A stretch of 38,735 nucleotides of DNA from Planctomycetaceae bacterium (GCA_002709225.1 PAQH01000051.1:1-38735), one strand, 5' to 3'. Counted from the first letter of the stretch, positions 25,102 to 34,691 are shown. Program-made: numbers and translations. The notes: generated by a model not told the origin, from the sequence alone.

Positions 25102-25671
25102 TTGGCAACTTACAAAACCAACGATTTCCGTAAAGGGCTTAAGGTTCAGTTGGACGGCGAGCCGTACTTAATGATTGAAATGAACTTTGTCAAACCAGGC
25201 AAAGGAAATGCTCTCTACAAATGTAAACTACGAAATCTCGTACGCGGAACAGTGATCGACCGAACGTACAAAGGTGGTGATTCACTCGAATCCGCAGATG
25301 TCGAAGAAATCGACGTGCAGTTCTTGTACCGACAAGCAGACACCTTCGTTTTCATGGACGATTCCACCTACGAACAGTATGAGCTTCCCTCAGCGACGAT
25401 TTCCGACACCTGGAAATTTCTTAAGGAAGGCATGGGATGCTCGATGATGCTGTACAACGGCAACCCACTGACAATGACTCCTCCCAATCACGTGCAATTG
25501 CTCATAACGCAATGTGAACCAGGCGCTAAAGGCGATACCGCTACGAATGTTACCAAACCTGCGCTGGTGGAAACTGGGGCTGAAATCACCGTTCCGGGAT
25601 TTATCAAGGAAGGTAATTTGATTAAGGTCGACACTCGCACCGGTGAATATGTTGAACGCGTGAGCAATTAG
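25102..25671 (+). CDS. efp: Elongation factor P
   Basis: EF-P rescues ribosomes stalled at polyproline stretches. The 189-aa protein has all three beta-barrel domains: K-G-L-K-V-Q-L-D-G-E-P-Y at the start, K-T-F-like R-T-Y-K-G-G-D-S, and the C-terminal V-D-T-R-T-G-E-Y-V-E-R-V. The modification site is K34 in F-V-K-P-G-K-G-N, the residue that EpmB/EpmA-type organisms beta-lysylate. The start codon is TTG: M-A-T-Y aligns exactly with the usual EF-P N-terminus, and no in-frame ATG or GTG lies between it and the epmB start. GGGAA lies about 8-12 nt upstream. A 60-aa membrane protein gene follows after 7 bp. Confidence 0.96.
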   Translation: MATYKTNDFRKGLKVQLDGEPYLMIEMNFVKPGKGNALYKCKLRNLVRGTVIDRTYKGGDSLESADVEEIDVQFLYRQADTFVFMDDSTYEQYELPSATISDTWKFLKEGMGCSMMLYNGNPLTMTPPNHVQLLITQCEPGAKGDTATNVTKPALVETGAEITVPGFIKEGNLIKVDTRTGEYVERVSN

Positions 25672-25678
25672 ATCAACT

Positions 25679-25861
25679 ATGCTACCAACCACCCCAGTCA
25701 ACCGCATTCCCGGCGCCATCCTGGTAGTGGCCGCGGCGATCTGCGTCCACGGCGCTGCCACCGGCGGATCAGACGGCACGATGCTCTGGCCAACCGGAGT
25801 GATTACAGGGATCTTCGGCATCTACTTCTTTATCCGGCCCGGCACTGATCAAAAAGAATGA
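25679..25861 (+). CDS. Small membrane protein coupled to pilT-like gene
   Basis: The 60-aa product has two hydrophobic helices, about residues 11-27 and 37-53, with a Gly-rich turn (A-T-G-G-S-D-G-T) and a charged tail. I do not recognise a family. It is likely a real gene: it starts 7 bp after efp and its stop TGA overlaps the ATG of the ATPase gene in the string ATGA at 25858-25861, a classic translational-coupling arrangement. It may be cotranscribed with efp and the ATPase. Confidence 0.65.
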   Translation: MLPTTPVNRIPGAILVVAAAICVHGAATGGSDGTMLWPTGVITGIFGIYFFIRPGTDQKE

Positions 25862-26952
25862 CCGAGACTGAGAAGTCTTCATCCCGAGTCATTGCGTGGC
25901 TGCAAAATGCAGTTCAGCAAGGTGCATCCGACCTGCATTTGGTCGCGAACCATCCTCCCATGTTGCGACTCCATGGCCGCCTTCTCGCCTTAGACGAACA
26001 GGCGTTGACGCCCACCGACCTGTCGACAGAGCTGCCAGCTCTCTGTCCACCCGAAACCTACCGCGATTTTGAATGTAACAAAAATATTGACTTCGCATTT
26101 CAATTGGAAATCGCTGAACGGCCACACAGGTTTCGGGCCAATTTTTTTTTCAGCGGTGACGTGATCGGCGGCTGCATACGAATCATCCCAGAGGCAATCC
26201 CGAGTTTTGAATGGACAAGCTTTCCGCGTGAAGTCGCTAACCGGCTGACTGGTTTTCAAAACGGATTAGTGGTCGTAGCCGGCGTGACCGGGGCCGGCAA
26301 GACAACGACACTGGCGATGCTCATTAATCTGTTGAATCAGGCAGGTGGCTATCGCATTATCACGATCGAAGAACCCATCGAGTACATCTTCCCGCAGACC
26401 GCTGATTCCCTGGTGACGCAGCGTCAGGTTGGCACTGATGTAGCGACCTTCGCGGATGGACTGAAATACGGGTTGCGTCAAGACCCCGACGTGATTCTCG
26501 TCGGCGAAATTCGCGATCGCGAAACGGCTCAAATGGCGCTCAGTGCGGCCGAAACCGGCCACCTAGTCTTCACAACACTCCACAGTCGTGACGCGAAGGG
26601 TACGATCTCGAGACTATGCGACCTGTTCCCGCAAAGTGGACAAACCGAAATCCGCGCGCAGCTCGCCATGAGTTTACGGGCCGTGGTCAATCAGCATCTG
26701 CTGCCGGATGTGAACGAAGGAGAATCTCGCCACTTGGCTATTGAACTCCTCTACAACACACCACCAGTTGGTAGCGCGATTCGGTTCGGAAAAATTGAGA
26801 CCATTGACAATAGCATTGTTACAGGGCGTTCGAATGGCATGATTACGCTCGATGAATCTTTGAAACAATTGTTGAATCAAGGAAAAATATCGTCGGAAAC
26901 TGCCGGCCAGTTCGCCACCGATCAACGATTCCTTGACCGATCCCGCAAATAG
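25858..26952 (+). CDS. pilT: PilT-type twitching motility/retraction ATPase
   Basis: The 364-aa cytoplasmic protein is a PilT/PilU-like secretion ATPase that in characterised systems powers type IV pilus retraction. Domain order is the N-terminal PAS-like domain (Q-Q-G-A-S-D-L-H-L), Walker A G-V-T-G-A-G-K148-T-T, Asp box I-T-I-E-E-P-I-E-Y (about 168-176), Walker B D-V-I-L-V-G-E-I-R-D (211-220) and His box T-G-H-L-V-F-T-T-L-H-S (233-243). The C-terminal A-I-R-N-L-I-R-E motif of PilT is only partly kept (S-A-I-R-F-G-K-I-E). No pilin, pilC, pilM or other pilus genes are nearby, so it is encoded apart from its machine or serves another assembly system. Confidence 0.92.
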   Translation: MTETEKSSSRVIAWLQNAVQQGASDLHLVANHPPMLRLHGRLLALDEQALTPTDLSTELPALCPPETYRDFECNKNIDFAFQLEIAERPHRFRANFFFSGDVIGGCIRIIPEAIPSFEWTSFPREVANRLTGFQNGLVVVAGVTGAGKTTTLAMLINLLNQAGGYRIITIEEPIEYIFPQTADSLVTQRQVGTDVATFADGLKYGLRQDPDVILVGEIRDRETAQMALSAAETGHLVFTTLHSRDAKGTISRLCDLFPQSGQTEIRAQLAMSLRAVVNQHLLPDVNEGESRHLAIELLYNTPPVGSAIRFGKIETIDNSIVTGRSNGMITLDESLKQLLNQGKISSETAGQFATDQRFLDRSRK

Positions 26953-27115
26953 CGTGGTGCCCGGACTGACCGCGCCTGCGGAAAGTGCGAGGATAGCGAT
27001 GAGAGGTTGTCTATCTTTCACGAGTCGCTGTGACCTTCTTGCAACAGATTCAACTGTCACAGTACAACTTGAGCGCCACCGGCGATCAATTACCCAATGA
27101 ACAGGGAATGGCGCA

Positions 27116-28450
27116 ATGGAAAAATCGGAACTCTTGCGATGCGACCAAGACCACCTGATCCACCCACTGCACAACAGACAACAACACGAAAACGGCCACG
27201 TTTGGGTCAAAGGAGAAGGTGCGGAACTGATTGATGTCGATGGGAAACGCTACCTCGACGTTCTGGCAGGACTGTGGAACGTCGTGGCGGGTCACGGCCG
27301 TACCGAATTGAGCGATGCCGCAGCCCGTCAAATGAGTGAACTCGCTTATTGCTCTGGTTACGCGGGAAGCTCGAATCGGCAAGCAATTGAGCTTGCCCAG
27401 CGCCTTGCCGGCATGACGTACCCGTCAATCAATCGTTTTTTCTTCACCTCCGGCGGAGGCGAAGCTACGGATTCGAGCGTAAAGACCGCACGCTTTTATT
27501 GGAAACTACAGGGGAAACCAAACAAGACAAAAGTGATTTCGCGCCAATGGGGCTACCACGGAGTCACACTGGCGGCGATGAGCGCCACAGGGATCAGTGG
27601 CTATTGGCCCATGTTTGAACCTCGCGTCGCTGGCTTCTCCCACATCTCCTCTCCCGATTCGTATCGCTACACGTCCAGCGATAACACACCTCAAGGATTA
27701 GCAGCCGCCAACGAATTGGAACAGGCGATCTTGCGGGAAGACCCCGACTCCGTAGCGATGTTTATCGCTGAACCAATTCAGGGCGCCGGTGGTGTCCTCA
27801 TCCCACCTGATGATTATTTTCCTCGAATTCGAGAAATCTGCGATCACTATGATGTGCTGCTGGTCGCGGACGAAGTCATCACGGGATTTGGCCGCACTGG
27901 AAAGATGTTCGCCCTGGACCACTGGGGCATCGAGCCAGACATCATACAATTCGCCAAAGCAATCACGTCTGGCTACTTCCCGTTCGGCGGAATTGGTGTC
28001 AACGATACGATCGCTGAAACACTTGACAGCGGCCAGGCTGTCTGGATGCACGCATACACCTACAGCGCACATCCAGTGGGTTGTGCTGTAGCACTACGCA
28101 ATCTTGATATCATTGAAAATGAGAACTTCCCCCAGCAGGCTGCCGACAAGGGTGCGTTCCTGCTGCAGAAGCTCACAGCCGCCCTTTCCGATCACCCTCA
28201 CGTTGGAGACGTACGTGGCAAAGGACTAATGTGCGCAGTGGAAGTTGTCCAAGACAAAACAACGCGGGAAGAGTTCGACCCCGCTGAACAAGTAGGGCAG
28301 CGTTTACATGCTGCCGCGCAACGCCGCGGCCTTTTCAGCCGGCTACGGGGTGATGTTTTTCTCATAGCCCCACCGGTCGTTATCTCCACCGAACAAATTA
28401 ATCACCTTGTCGAAGCGTTGACTGAGTCGATCAAAGAAATCCTGGGGTGA
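27116..28450 (+). CDS. Class III (omega) aminotransferase
   Basis: The 444-aa protein is a fold type I, class III PLP aminotransferase. The visible signature is L-V-A-D-E-V-I-T-G-F-G-R-T-G-K-M-F and, about 30 residues on, K281 in Q-F-A-K-A-I-T-S-G-Y, the PLP lysine. N-terminal L-D-V-L-A-G-L-W-N-V resembles taurine/putrescine/beta-alanine:pyruvate aminotransferases more than ArgD-type enzymes. Substrate cannot be fixed. AGGGA lies about 9 nt upstream of ATG 27116. Its stop overlaps a GTG in the hemB frame; hemB follows closely, so they may share a transcript. No glutamate-semialdehyde mutase features were noticed, so it should not be read as hemL. Confidence 0.88.
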   Translation: MEKSELLRCDQDHLIHPLHNRQQHENGHVWVKGEGAELIDVDGKRYLDVLAGLWNVVAGHGRTELSDAAARQMSELAYCSGYAGSSNRQAIELAQRLAGMTYPSINRFFFTSGGGEATDSSVKTARFYWKLQGKPNKTKVISRQWGYHGVTLAAMSATGISGYWPMFEPRVAGFSHISSPDSYRYTSSDNTPQGLAAANELEQAILREDPDSVAMFIAEPIQGAGGVLIPPDDYFPRIREICDHYDVLLVADEVITGFGRTGKMFALDHWGIEPDIIQFAKAITSGYFPFGGIGVNDTIAETLDSGQAVWMHAYTYSAHPVGCAVALRNLDIIENENFPQQAADKGAFLLQKLTAALSDHPHVGDVRGKGLMCAVEVVQDKTTREEFDPAEQVGQRLHAAAQRRGLFSRLRGDVFLIAPPVVISTEQINHLVEALTESIKEILG

Positions 28451-28509
28451 CTGCCCTTTTATTACGAGTCGCAAGCCCTTTTCTCCTCTTTCGAATACAA
28501 GCGATACGG

Positions 28510-29517
28510 ATGGCTAAACCAACTCCATTTCCACGCGTGCGGATGCGGCGTTTACGTTACCACCCAGCGGTCCGCCAGCTGGTGCGCAGTGTTCAGCTAA
28601 CTCCGAGCAACCTGATTCTTCCATTGTTCGTTCGCTCCGGAAAACAGATTAGGCAACCGATCGGTGCGATGCCCGGGCAGTTCCAACTGTCTGTAGATCA
28701 GCTCGCGAACGAAGCACGTGATGCAGCAAACCTGGGATTGGGCGGCATCATCTTGTTTGGGATCCCGGAACACAAAGACTCTATGGGAAGTGATTCGTGC
28801 CAAGATGACGGAATCATTCAACAAGCCATTCGGGCAGCCAAAGAAGCCGCCCCAGAACTGCTGGTAATCACCGACGTCTGTTTCTGCGAATACACCGACC
28901 ACGGCCATTGCGGTGTTCTGCATGATCGCGGCGCTGGCCAAATGGATGTGGACAACGACGCGACTTTGAAGCTACTCGGTCAACAAGCACTCAGCCACGT
29001 TCGCGCCGGCGCTGACCTGATTGCACCAAGCGGCATGATGGATGGAATGGTTGGCGTTATCCGCGAAACACTTGATCAACAGGGACATTATCACATTCCG
29101 ATCATGAGTTATGCGGTCAAGTATGCCAGCGCTTTCTATGGCCCATTTCGCGACGCCGCGGAGAGCACACCCCAATTTGGAGATCGCAGAACTTACCAGA
29201 TGGACCCTATGGTTTCCGCCGCTCAGGCGTTGCGTGAAGCCGAATTAGATCTGGAAGAAGGTGCCGACCTGATCATGGTGAAACCAGCGCTTGCTTATTT
29301 AGATATTGTCCGGCAAATCAGCGAAACATATCCAGGTACGCCACTAGCAGCGTACAACGTGTCGGGGGAATACAGCATGGTCAAGGCCGCGGCGGCCCAG
29401 GGATGGATCGACGAACAATCCGTTGTCATGGAGTCGCTGGGCGCGATGAAACGGGCAGGCGCAACAACCCTGATTACTTACTGGGCTAAAGAAGTCGCAC
29501 AGTGGCTGGTAACTTAA
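28510..29517 (+). CDS. hemB: Porphobilinogen synthase (delta-aminolevulinate dehydratase)
   Basis: HemB joins two 5-aminolevulinate molecules into porphobilinogen, an early step of tetrapyrrole synthesis. The 335-aa sequence has the zinc-type metal site C124-F-C126 and C134 (D-V-C-F-C-x7-C), and both Schiff-base lysines, K204 in S-Y-A-V-K-Y-A-S and K258 in I-M-V-K-P-A. It is thus the zinc-dependent form, not the Mg-only form. ATG 28510 aligns with the family start (F-P-R-V-R-M-R-R-L-R follows). A GTG at 28447 overlapping the previous stop would add 21 residues with no family match. Confidence 0.96.
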   Translation: MAKPTPFPRVRMRRLRYHPAVRQLVRSVQLTPSNLILPLFVRSGKQIRQPIGAMPGQFQLSVDQLANEARDAANLGLGGIILFGIPEHKDSMGSDSCQDDGIIQQAIRAAKEAAPELLVITDVCFCEYTDHGHCGVLHDRGAGQMDVDNDATLKLLGQQALSHVRAGADLIAPSGMMDGMVGVIRETLDQQGHYHIPIMSYAVKYASAFYGPFRDAAESTPQFGDRRTYQMDPMVSAAQALREAELDLEEGADLIMVKPALAYLDIVRQISETYPGTPLAAYNVSGEYSMVKAAAAQGWIDEQSVVMESLGAMKRAGATTLITYWAKEVAQWLVT

Positions 29518-29591
29518 GCCTCTGCGCAGGTATTTGCTATGCAGGCTTCATTCCCGCTGCGATAATCTGACCACAGCGACAGCCTCACCGA

Positions 29592-30311
29592 TCAGAAAGG
29601 CCAGTCTTTGCGCAGCGCTTGTTGCTGGCTCTTTAACAGACCGCCGATGCCGCGGCGAGCCAATCTTAACATCCCAGCAAGTTCGGTATCGTCAAAAGTC
29701 GCCTCTTCGCCCGTGCCTTGAATCTCAATAAAGCGACCACTCCCAGTCATCACCACATTCATGTCCACCGCCGCCGCATAGTCCATCTCATAGTCCAAGT
29801 CCAACACCGGCTTCCCACCGACGATGCCAACACTTACGGCGGCAACACTGTCGCGAAGCGGATAACGTGTTGAATCGGGCAGCTCACGACGAATCGATCG
29901 AATCGCGTCAACGAGCGCAACCAGCGCGCCACTGATACTTGCCGTCCGAGTGCCCCCATCTGCTTGAAGAACATCGCAATCAACGGTGATCTGCCGTTCA
30001 CCGAGTGCTGCCAAATCAGCAACCGCACGCAAACTTCGGCCAATCAACCTTTGGATCTCGGTAGTTCGGCCATCAATCTTAGTGCCACGGTCTCGCCGTT
30101 TTCTTGGACTCGTGCTGCCTGGAAGCATGTTGTATTCAGCGGTAATCCAGCCTTTGCCGCGTCCCTCTAGCCACTCGGGCACTCGACTCTCAACACTGGC
30201 TGTACAAAGTACTGTCGTCCCACCCGCTTGGAACAGCACACTACCGGGGGCCGAGCGTGTAAACTTGCGGCGAATCTTGATTGGACGTAGCTGATCACTG
30301 CGGCGAGGCAT
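29592..30311 (-). CDS. rph: Ribonuclease PH
   Basis: RNase PH is a phosphate-dependent 3'-5' exonuclease that trims tRNA 3' ends. The 239-aa product has the full-length family features: R-x-D-Q-L-R-P-I near the start, [12 protein letters not shown]-x4[13 protein letters not shown], and [18 protein letters not shown] with the phosphate-binding T-R-T-A. It is the last gene of the minus-strand arg cluster, 44 bp after argF, and converges with hemB. Confidence 0.96.
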   Translation of the reverse strand: MPRRSDQLRPIKIRRKFTRSAPGSVLFQAGGTTVLCTASVESRVPEWLEGRGKGWITAEYNMLPGSTSPRKRRDRGTKIDGRTTEIQRLIGRSLRAVADLAALGERQITVDCDVLQADGGTRTASISGALVALVDAIRSIRRELPDSTRYPLRDSVAAVSVGIVGGKPVLDLDYEMDYAAAVDMNVVMTGSGRFIEIQGTGEEATFDDTELAGMLRLARRGIGGLLKSQQQALRKDWPF

Positions 30312-30355
30312 AACAAATCCCTGGTTCTATGACGAAGACAGCATCTACATGCGGG

Positions 30356-31270
30356 TTACCCCAGCAGCCACTGGAGCAACCCCTTCTGCACATGCATTCG
30401 GTTTTCAGCCTGTTGGATTACTGCACTCTGTGGTCCATCGATCACTTCCGACGCCACTTCTTCACCACGCCGTGCGGGCAGGCAATGTAGAAAACGCGCC
30501 TCCGATTGCGCAGATGCCATAACTCGTTCGTTGACCTGATAGTCAGCGAACGCCTCACTACGGCGCGCCCGTTCATCCTCCTGGCCCATACTCGCCCACA
30601 CGTCTGTATAAACTGCAGTCGCATCGGCTACCGCTTCCATGGGGTCCCCGGTTTGCAGCAACTCAAATCCTGGCGCCGCTTCGAATACGCGATCAAGAAA
30701 TGGCTTGGCAAAACCGTAACCATTGGGATGAGCAATCGCGAAGGGAACTCCCAGTTTGGCACAAGCCACGGCCAAACTGCAAGCGACATTATTCGCGTCT
30801 CCAACATAAGCCAGCCGCGCCGAATCCAAGCTACCCGCAATTTCCTGCAGGGTGAAAAGATCGGTCAGGGCCTGACAAGGATGCGCGACATCCGTCAGCC
30901 CGTTGATCACCGAACAGGTCGCGTTCGCAGCGAGCTCTTCTACACGTTGATGTATCTTAGCTCGACAAACGACCACATCAACATACTGGCTGATCACACG
31001 TGCAAAGTCGGGCACAGGCTCTCGACTCCCCCAACCGACGTCCGACCCGAGAAACATGCTGTTGCCGCCCAAATGCGTTACCGCCGCCTCAAAACTGACT
31101 CGCGTTCGCAAGGATGGCTTTTCGAACAGCAGGCCGAGCACATGCCCACTGAGTGAAGGACGGCGTAAACCACGCAACAACTCCGACTTCAACTCCGCCG
31201 ACAGCGAAAAGATCTGACGTATTTCGTCAGACGTTAAATCAAACAAGCTAATGACATGTCGTTTTGCCAT
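30356..31270 (-). CDS. argF: Ornithine carbamoyltransferase
   Basis: ArgF makes citrulline from ornithine and carbamoyl phosphate. The 304-aa sequence has the carbamoyl-phosphate motif as S53-L-R-T-R57 (many enzymes have S-T-R-T-R), H130-P-C-Q133, the W-A-S-M-G-Q-E-D-E ornithine loop, and F-L-H-C-L-P-A-R-R-G near 262-265. The SMG-type loop supports ornithine over aspartate or N-acetylornithine as substrate. ATG 31270 starts the family fold directly; the frame is open a further 30 codons upstream without similarity. It lies 164 bp after argD and 44 bp before rph. Confidence 0.95.
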   Translation of the reverse strand: MAKRHVISLFDLTSDEIRQIFSLSAELKSELLRGLRRPSLSGHVLGLLFEKPSLRTRVSFEAAVTHLGGNSMFLGSDVGWGSREPVPDFARVISQYVDVVVCRAKIHQRVEELAANATCSVINGLTDVAHPCQALTDLFTLQEIAGSLDSARLAYVGDANNVACSLAVACAKLGVPFAIAHPNGYGFAKPFLDRVFEAAPGFELLQTGDPMEAVADATAVYTDVWASMGQEDERARRSEAFADYQVNERVMASAQSEARFLHCLPARRGEEVASEVIDGPQSAVIQQAENRMHVQKGLLQWLLG

Positions 31271-31434
31271 GGCCACGTGCCCAAAAAACTGTGAAAACTT
31301 GAATCCTTGAAGACCTTTGCCCGGTAGCGTCGGCAGCCACGCCGACCTATCCGCCGCCAAACTCGCATCCCAATCAGGAAGTCATACTCTCCCAATTTGT
31401 CCCCAATAACAATCAGTGGCCAATCCACCTTACA

Positions 31435-32634
31435 TTAGATTCCCACTGACTGAATCACTTCGGACAAGATCTCACACCCTTCTTCAACGTCAGCGGCCGT
31501 TAAGTTCATGGCGGGCAATAAGCGTATCACGGTTCCCTGGGTGCAATTGACGAGCAGCCGACGATCCATGCATTTACTGACAACCGGGGTACCGTCCACA
31601 GACAGTTCAATACCTACCATCAATCCCACCACACGAATCTCTTGAACGATCTCGCATCTTTCCGCCAAGGCTTCCAAACGGGTCTTAAAGAGATTGGAAA
31701 TCTCAGTCGTATTTGCCAACAGACCCTCACTCTCGATCATCTCCAGCGTTGCGACTCCCGCACTGGCCGCGATTGGGTTACCGCCAAAAGTTGCCGCATG
31801 CATACCAGGGCGCAAGCTGGGCGCGATTTCAGCTGTCGTCAACATCGCGCCGCCGGCAATACCACCGCAAACCGCCTTGGCCAGAGTCATCACATCGGGT
31901 GTGACACCAAAGTGCTGGTATCCAAACCACTCACCGGTCCGTCCACAGCCAGTCTGTACCTCATCGAAAATCAACAGCAGGTCATTCTGGTTGGCGATTT
32001 CCCGCAACCCTTCCAGGAAACCTTCCGGAGGAATCCGCACCCCCCCCTCACCCTGAACCGGCTCGACAAGGATGGCGCACGTCTCTTCATCAACCTGGTC
32101 GCGCACCGCATCCAAGTCTCCGTAAGGCACATAGACAAAACCCGCCATCAACGGGCCAAGCCCTTCATGATATTTGGGTTGCGCTGTCGCCGTCGTCGTC
32201 GCCAACGTACGTCCATGAAACCCACCCTCGAACGTAATGATCTTGTAACGTGCGTCGGAAGCATGTAGCCGCGCTAACTTGATGGCAGCCTCATTGGCCT
32301 CGGCGCCGGAGTTACAGAAAAATGCCTGTCCGCCAAAACTACGCTCTGACAGCAATTCCGCCCATCGCGCCTGCACATCGATGTGCCAGGTGTTCGGTAC
32401 GTGAATGAGCGTCTCCACTTGCTTTTGTACCGCTTTCACAACAGGTGGCGGACAGTGCCCAAGTAAATTGCAACCCCAGCCGGGGAAGAGATCCAAATAA
32501 CAGTTGTCCTCGGCATCCCAAACTCGTGACCCCTCACCACGTACTAGATTGACGGGATATCGTCCGTAATTGGGAACTACATACCGGGCAAAGCGATCGA
32601 TCGTATCAGCTGAAGATAGTGGAACAGTAGACAC
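31435..32634 (-). CDS. argD: Acetylornithine aminotransferase
   Basis: ArgD is a class III PLP aminotransferase converting N-acetylglutamate semialdehyde to N-acetylornithine. The 399-aa protein has the typical [13 protein letters not shown] start region, [29 protein letters not shown] and PLP lysine K253 in T-L-A-K-A-V-C-G-G. Assignment to arginine synthesis comes from sequence type plus its place between argB and argF. The start is GTG 32634, with AAAGGA about 10-15 nt upstream and no in-frame ATG nearby. Confidence 0.94.
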   Translation of the reverse strand: MSTVPLSSADTIDRFARYVVPNYGRYPVNLVRGEGSRVWDAEDNCYLDLFPGWGCNLLGHCPPPVVKAVQKQVETLIHVPNTWHIDVQARWAELLSERSFGGQAFFCNSGAEANEAAIKLARLHASDARYKIITFEGGFHGRTLATTTATAQPKYHEGLGPLMAGFVYVPYGDLDAVRDQVDEETCAILVEPVQGEGGVRIPPEGFLEGLREIANQNDLLLIFDEVQTGCGRTGEWFGYQHFGVTPDVMTLAKAVCGGIAGGAMLTTAEIAPSLRPGMHAATFGGNPIAASAGVATLEMIESEGLLANTTEISNLFKTRLEALAERCEIVQEIRVVGLMVGIELSVDGTPVVSKCMDRRLLVNCTQGTVIRLLPAMNLTAADVEEGCEILSEVIQSVGI

Positions 32635-32712
32635 CGAGTAGTTCCTTTCATACGGAAGAGTTCGCCCCGAGTCGCGGAGTACGCGGCGGAGGCACTGCCA
32701 GCTATTTCGAAG

Positions 32713-33615
32713 TCATTCGGAGACAGAACTCGTCGCCTCACCTCCCAGGATCTGTGTCCCCACACCCTGGGAAGTATAAAACTCCAGTAATAGTGAATGA
32801 CGCAGGCGACCGTCGATGATGTGTATCTGGCGAACACCTCGGTCAAGTGTTTCCAGACAGGCTTCCACTTTCGGAATCATCCCCGTCTCGATCGCACCTG
32901 TACGAATCAACTCCCGAGCTTCCGTCGACGTCAAAGAGTCGATCAGTGAATCCGGGTCATTTTTATCACGCCGAACACCATTAACGTCACTGATGAACAC
33001 GAGTTTCTCAGCTCCCACGGCCTGAGCAACCGCCGTGGCAGCAGTATCCGCATTGACATTCAGCTTCTGCCCAGCGTCATCAATACACATGGACGGGATG
33101 ATAGGCACTTGGCCGGCATAACACAGATTGTCGATGACTGTACGATCCACCCTAGTCACTTGACCCACGTGGCCAAGATCGATCGCAGCGCCGGCCTCAT
33201 CCTTCAGTTGCAATCGTTCGCCAAACAAGACATTGGTGGAGCGAAAATTCAGATTCATGGCGCGCCCGCCACACCGTTCAACTTTCTCTGCCAACTCTTC
33301 ATTCAGCCGACATGCCAAAACGTCTTCTACCACCTCCAGAGAACGCGCGTCCGTGTACCGCCTCCCTTGAACAAATCGAGTCTCGATTCCGGCCTCCGAC
33401 AACGCTCGACTGATTGCCGCCCCACCTCCATGGACAACCACCGGCCTCATCCCCACGGTCTCCATGAACACGATATCAATCAAGACATGCCGCAGTGCAC
33501 TTTCGTCTTCAAGTACACTGCCACCTAGTTTGATCACAGTAGACGTGTCACGGAAACGTCGAATCCAACCAAGTGCTTCGACGAGGGTGTCGGCCTTATC
33601 GATCGCTTCTTGCAA
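32713..33615 (-). CDS. argB: Acetylglutamate kinase
   Basis: ArgB phosphorylates N-acetylglutamate, the second and often feedback-regulated step of arginine synthesis. Visible motifs are [10 protein letters not shown] (ATP-site lysine and glycine loop), [11 protein letters not shown] (substrate site) and [13 protein letters not shown] place the start at TTG 33615: AGGA lies 9 nt upstream, the product is 300 aa, the normal family length, and there is no ATG until deep inside the fold. An open frame back to a TTG at 33726 would add 37 Arg/Ser-rich residues without similarity. The N-terminal helix [13 protein letters not shown] is the kind found in arginine-sensitive enzymes, which suggests feedback control. 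Confidence 0.93.
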   Translation of the reverse strand: MQEAIDKADTLVEALGWIRRFRDTSTVIKLGGSVLEDESALRHVLIDIVFMETVGMRPVVVHGGGAAISRALSEAGIETRFVQGRRYTDARSLEVVEDVLACRLNEELAEKVERCGGRAMNLNFRSTNVLFGERLQLKDEAGAAIDLGHVGQVTRVDRTVIDNLCYAGQVPIIPSMCIDDAGQKLNVNADTAATAVAQAVGAEKLVFISDVNGVRRDKNDPDSLIDSLTSTEARELIRTGAIETGMIPKVEACLETLDRGVRQIHIIDGRLRHSLLLEFYTSQGVGTQILGGEATSSVSE

Positions 33616-33918
33616 CGTGTGGGATCCTTGGAAGAATCTTCCTCGCCGCGCAGATATTTTGGTCAGCAGAGCGGAGTGGCGATTGACACCAGCGGCAACC
33701 CCACGCCGACCACCGTCCACAGACAATATCCAGTCGACAAAAGTTCTTCTCTAGGGAGAAAACGGGTCATTTTACGGGTCCCCAACGAACACTGTCAACG
33801 AGGTGGCATAACCCCTAGAACCCGCGTGGACTTGGACGCACAATAGGTATGTTCGTGCGAGTTGAAGTCCGTCACTCACTCCGATCCATTCTCCCACCAC
33901 TAGTGAGCCAAGTCCGCG
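33616..33918. other. 303-bp divergent spacer between argB and the nucleotidyltransferase gene
   Basis: It should hold the arg cluster promoter and the promoter of the GlmU-like/prs pair. A small hairpin TTCTC-TAGG-GAGAA lies at 33747-33760. No 18-bp ARG-box-like palindrome, riboswitch or RNA gene was recognised, and no consensus -35/-10 stood out. Confidence 0.5.
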
Positions 33919-34662
33919 ATGAATAACCGCCTGGGTATCGTCTTGGCAGCGGGGAAGGGCACCAGGATGCGTTCCGAGTTGCCCAAGGTCCTTTTCCCGG
34001 TAAATGGGAGGCCGATGATCCACTATGTGCTGGACGCGCTGAAAGAAGCTGATATCGAAAACATCCTGGTTGTGGTTGGCTACCGCGCGGATCTAGTCCA
34101 GCAAGAACTGGGAATGAGACACAATCTTGAATTTGTCGAACAGAAGGAACAAAAAGGAACCGGACACGCAACGATGGTGTGCCGTGAGCAGCTCGCAAAA
34201 CACAAGGGGGCAGTCGTGGTTGTCACCGGTGATTCACCACTACTGCAGAGTTCATCTGTATTAACGCTCTTGGAGACATTTCATCAAGAGAAAGCAGGGT
34301 GCATATTGGGCACGCTCCACCGAGACAACCCACAGGGATTGGGGCGCATCGTTCGTGACGAAACTGGTCAGTTTGCCGGCATCGTGGAAGAAAAGGACGC
34401 GACCGCAGCGGAACGTGATTTGACAGAAGTGAACATGAGCACCTATGTGTTCGATTGTGAGCAGTTGCTTGCCGCGCTCGATCAACTGAGCGACGACAAC
34501 TTGCAGCAGGAATACTACCTGACCGATTGCCCCCGCCTGATCCAAGAGGCGGGACAGCAAGTCCTCGCGTTACCCACACTGAAGCCATGCGAAGCATTAA
34601 GCATCAATACACTGGATGATCTGGCACTTGTTGAATCAAGAATGCAGGATCTGGGCTATTAA
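33919..34662 (+). CDS. GlmU-like sugar-1-phosphate nucleotidyltransferase, single domain
   Basis: The 247-aa product matches the N-terminal uridylyltransferase domain of GlmU, which makes UDP-GlcNAc from UTP and GlcNAc-1-phosphate. Motifs are L-A-A-G-K-G-T-R-M with P-K-V-L, E-Q-K-E-Q-K-G-T-G-H-A, V-T-G-D-S-P-L-L, and N-M-S-T-Y-V-F. The left-handed beta-helix acetyltransferase domain of bifunctional GlmU is absent, without any sign of a frameshift, as the frame closes cleanly and prs follows after 29 bp. So GlcN-1-phosphate acetylation must be done by another protein, or this enzyme makes a different nucleotide sugar. The glmU-prs order is also known in Firmicutes. Confidence 0.87.
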   Translation: MNNRLGIVLAAGKGTRMRSELPKVLFPVNGRPMIHYVLDALKEADIENILVVVGYRADLVQQELGMRHNLEFVEQKEQKGTGHATMVCREQLAKHKGAVVVVTGDSPLLQSSSVLTLLETFHQEKAGCILGTLHRDNPQGLGRIVRDETGQFAGIVEEKDATAAERDLTEVNMSTYVFDCEQLLAALDQLSDDNLQQEYYLTDCPRLIQEAGQQVLALPTLKPCEALSINTLDDLALVESRMQDLGY

Positions 34663-34691
34663 AGCAACTGAGAAGCGGTTTCGATCGACTC

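Noticed and set aside
24012..26952. Possibility that epmB-efp-small protein-ATPase form one new secretion or modification system
   Set aside because: EpmB and EF-P fully explain each other; the ATPase pair is adjacent and may be cotranscribed, but nothing in sequence ties it to EF-P function.
33616..33726. Upstream extension of argB to the TTG at 33726
   Set aside because: 37 Arg/Ser/Gly-rich residues without similarity; the TTG at 33615 has a ribosome binding site and gives the usual length.
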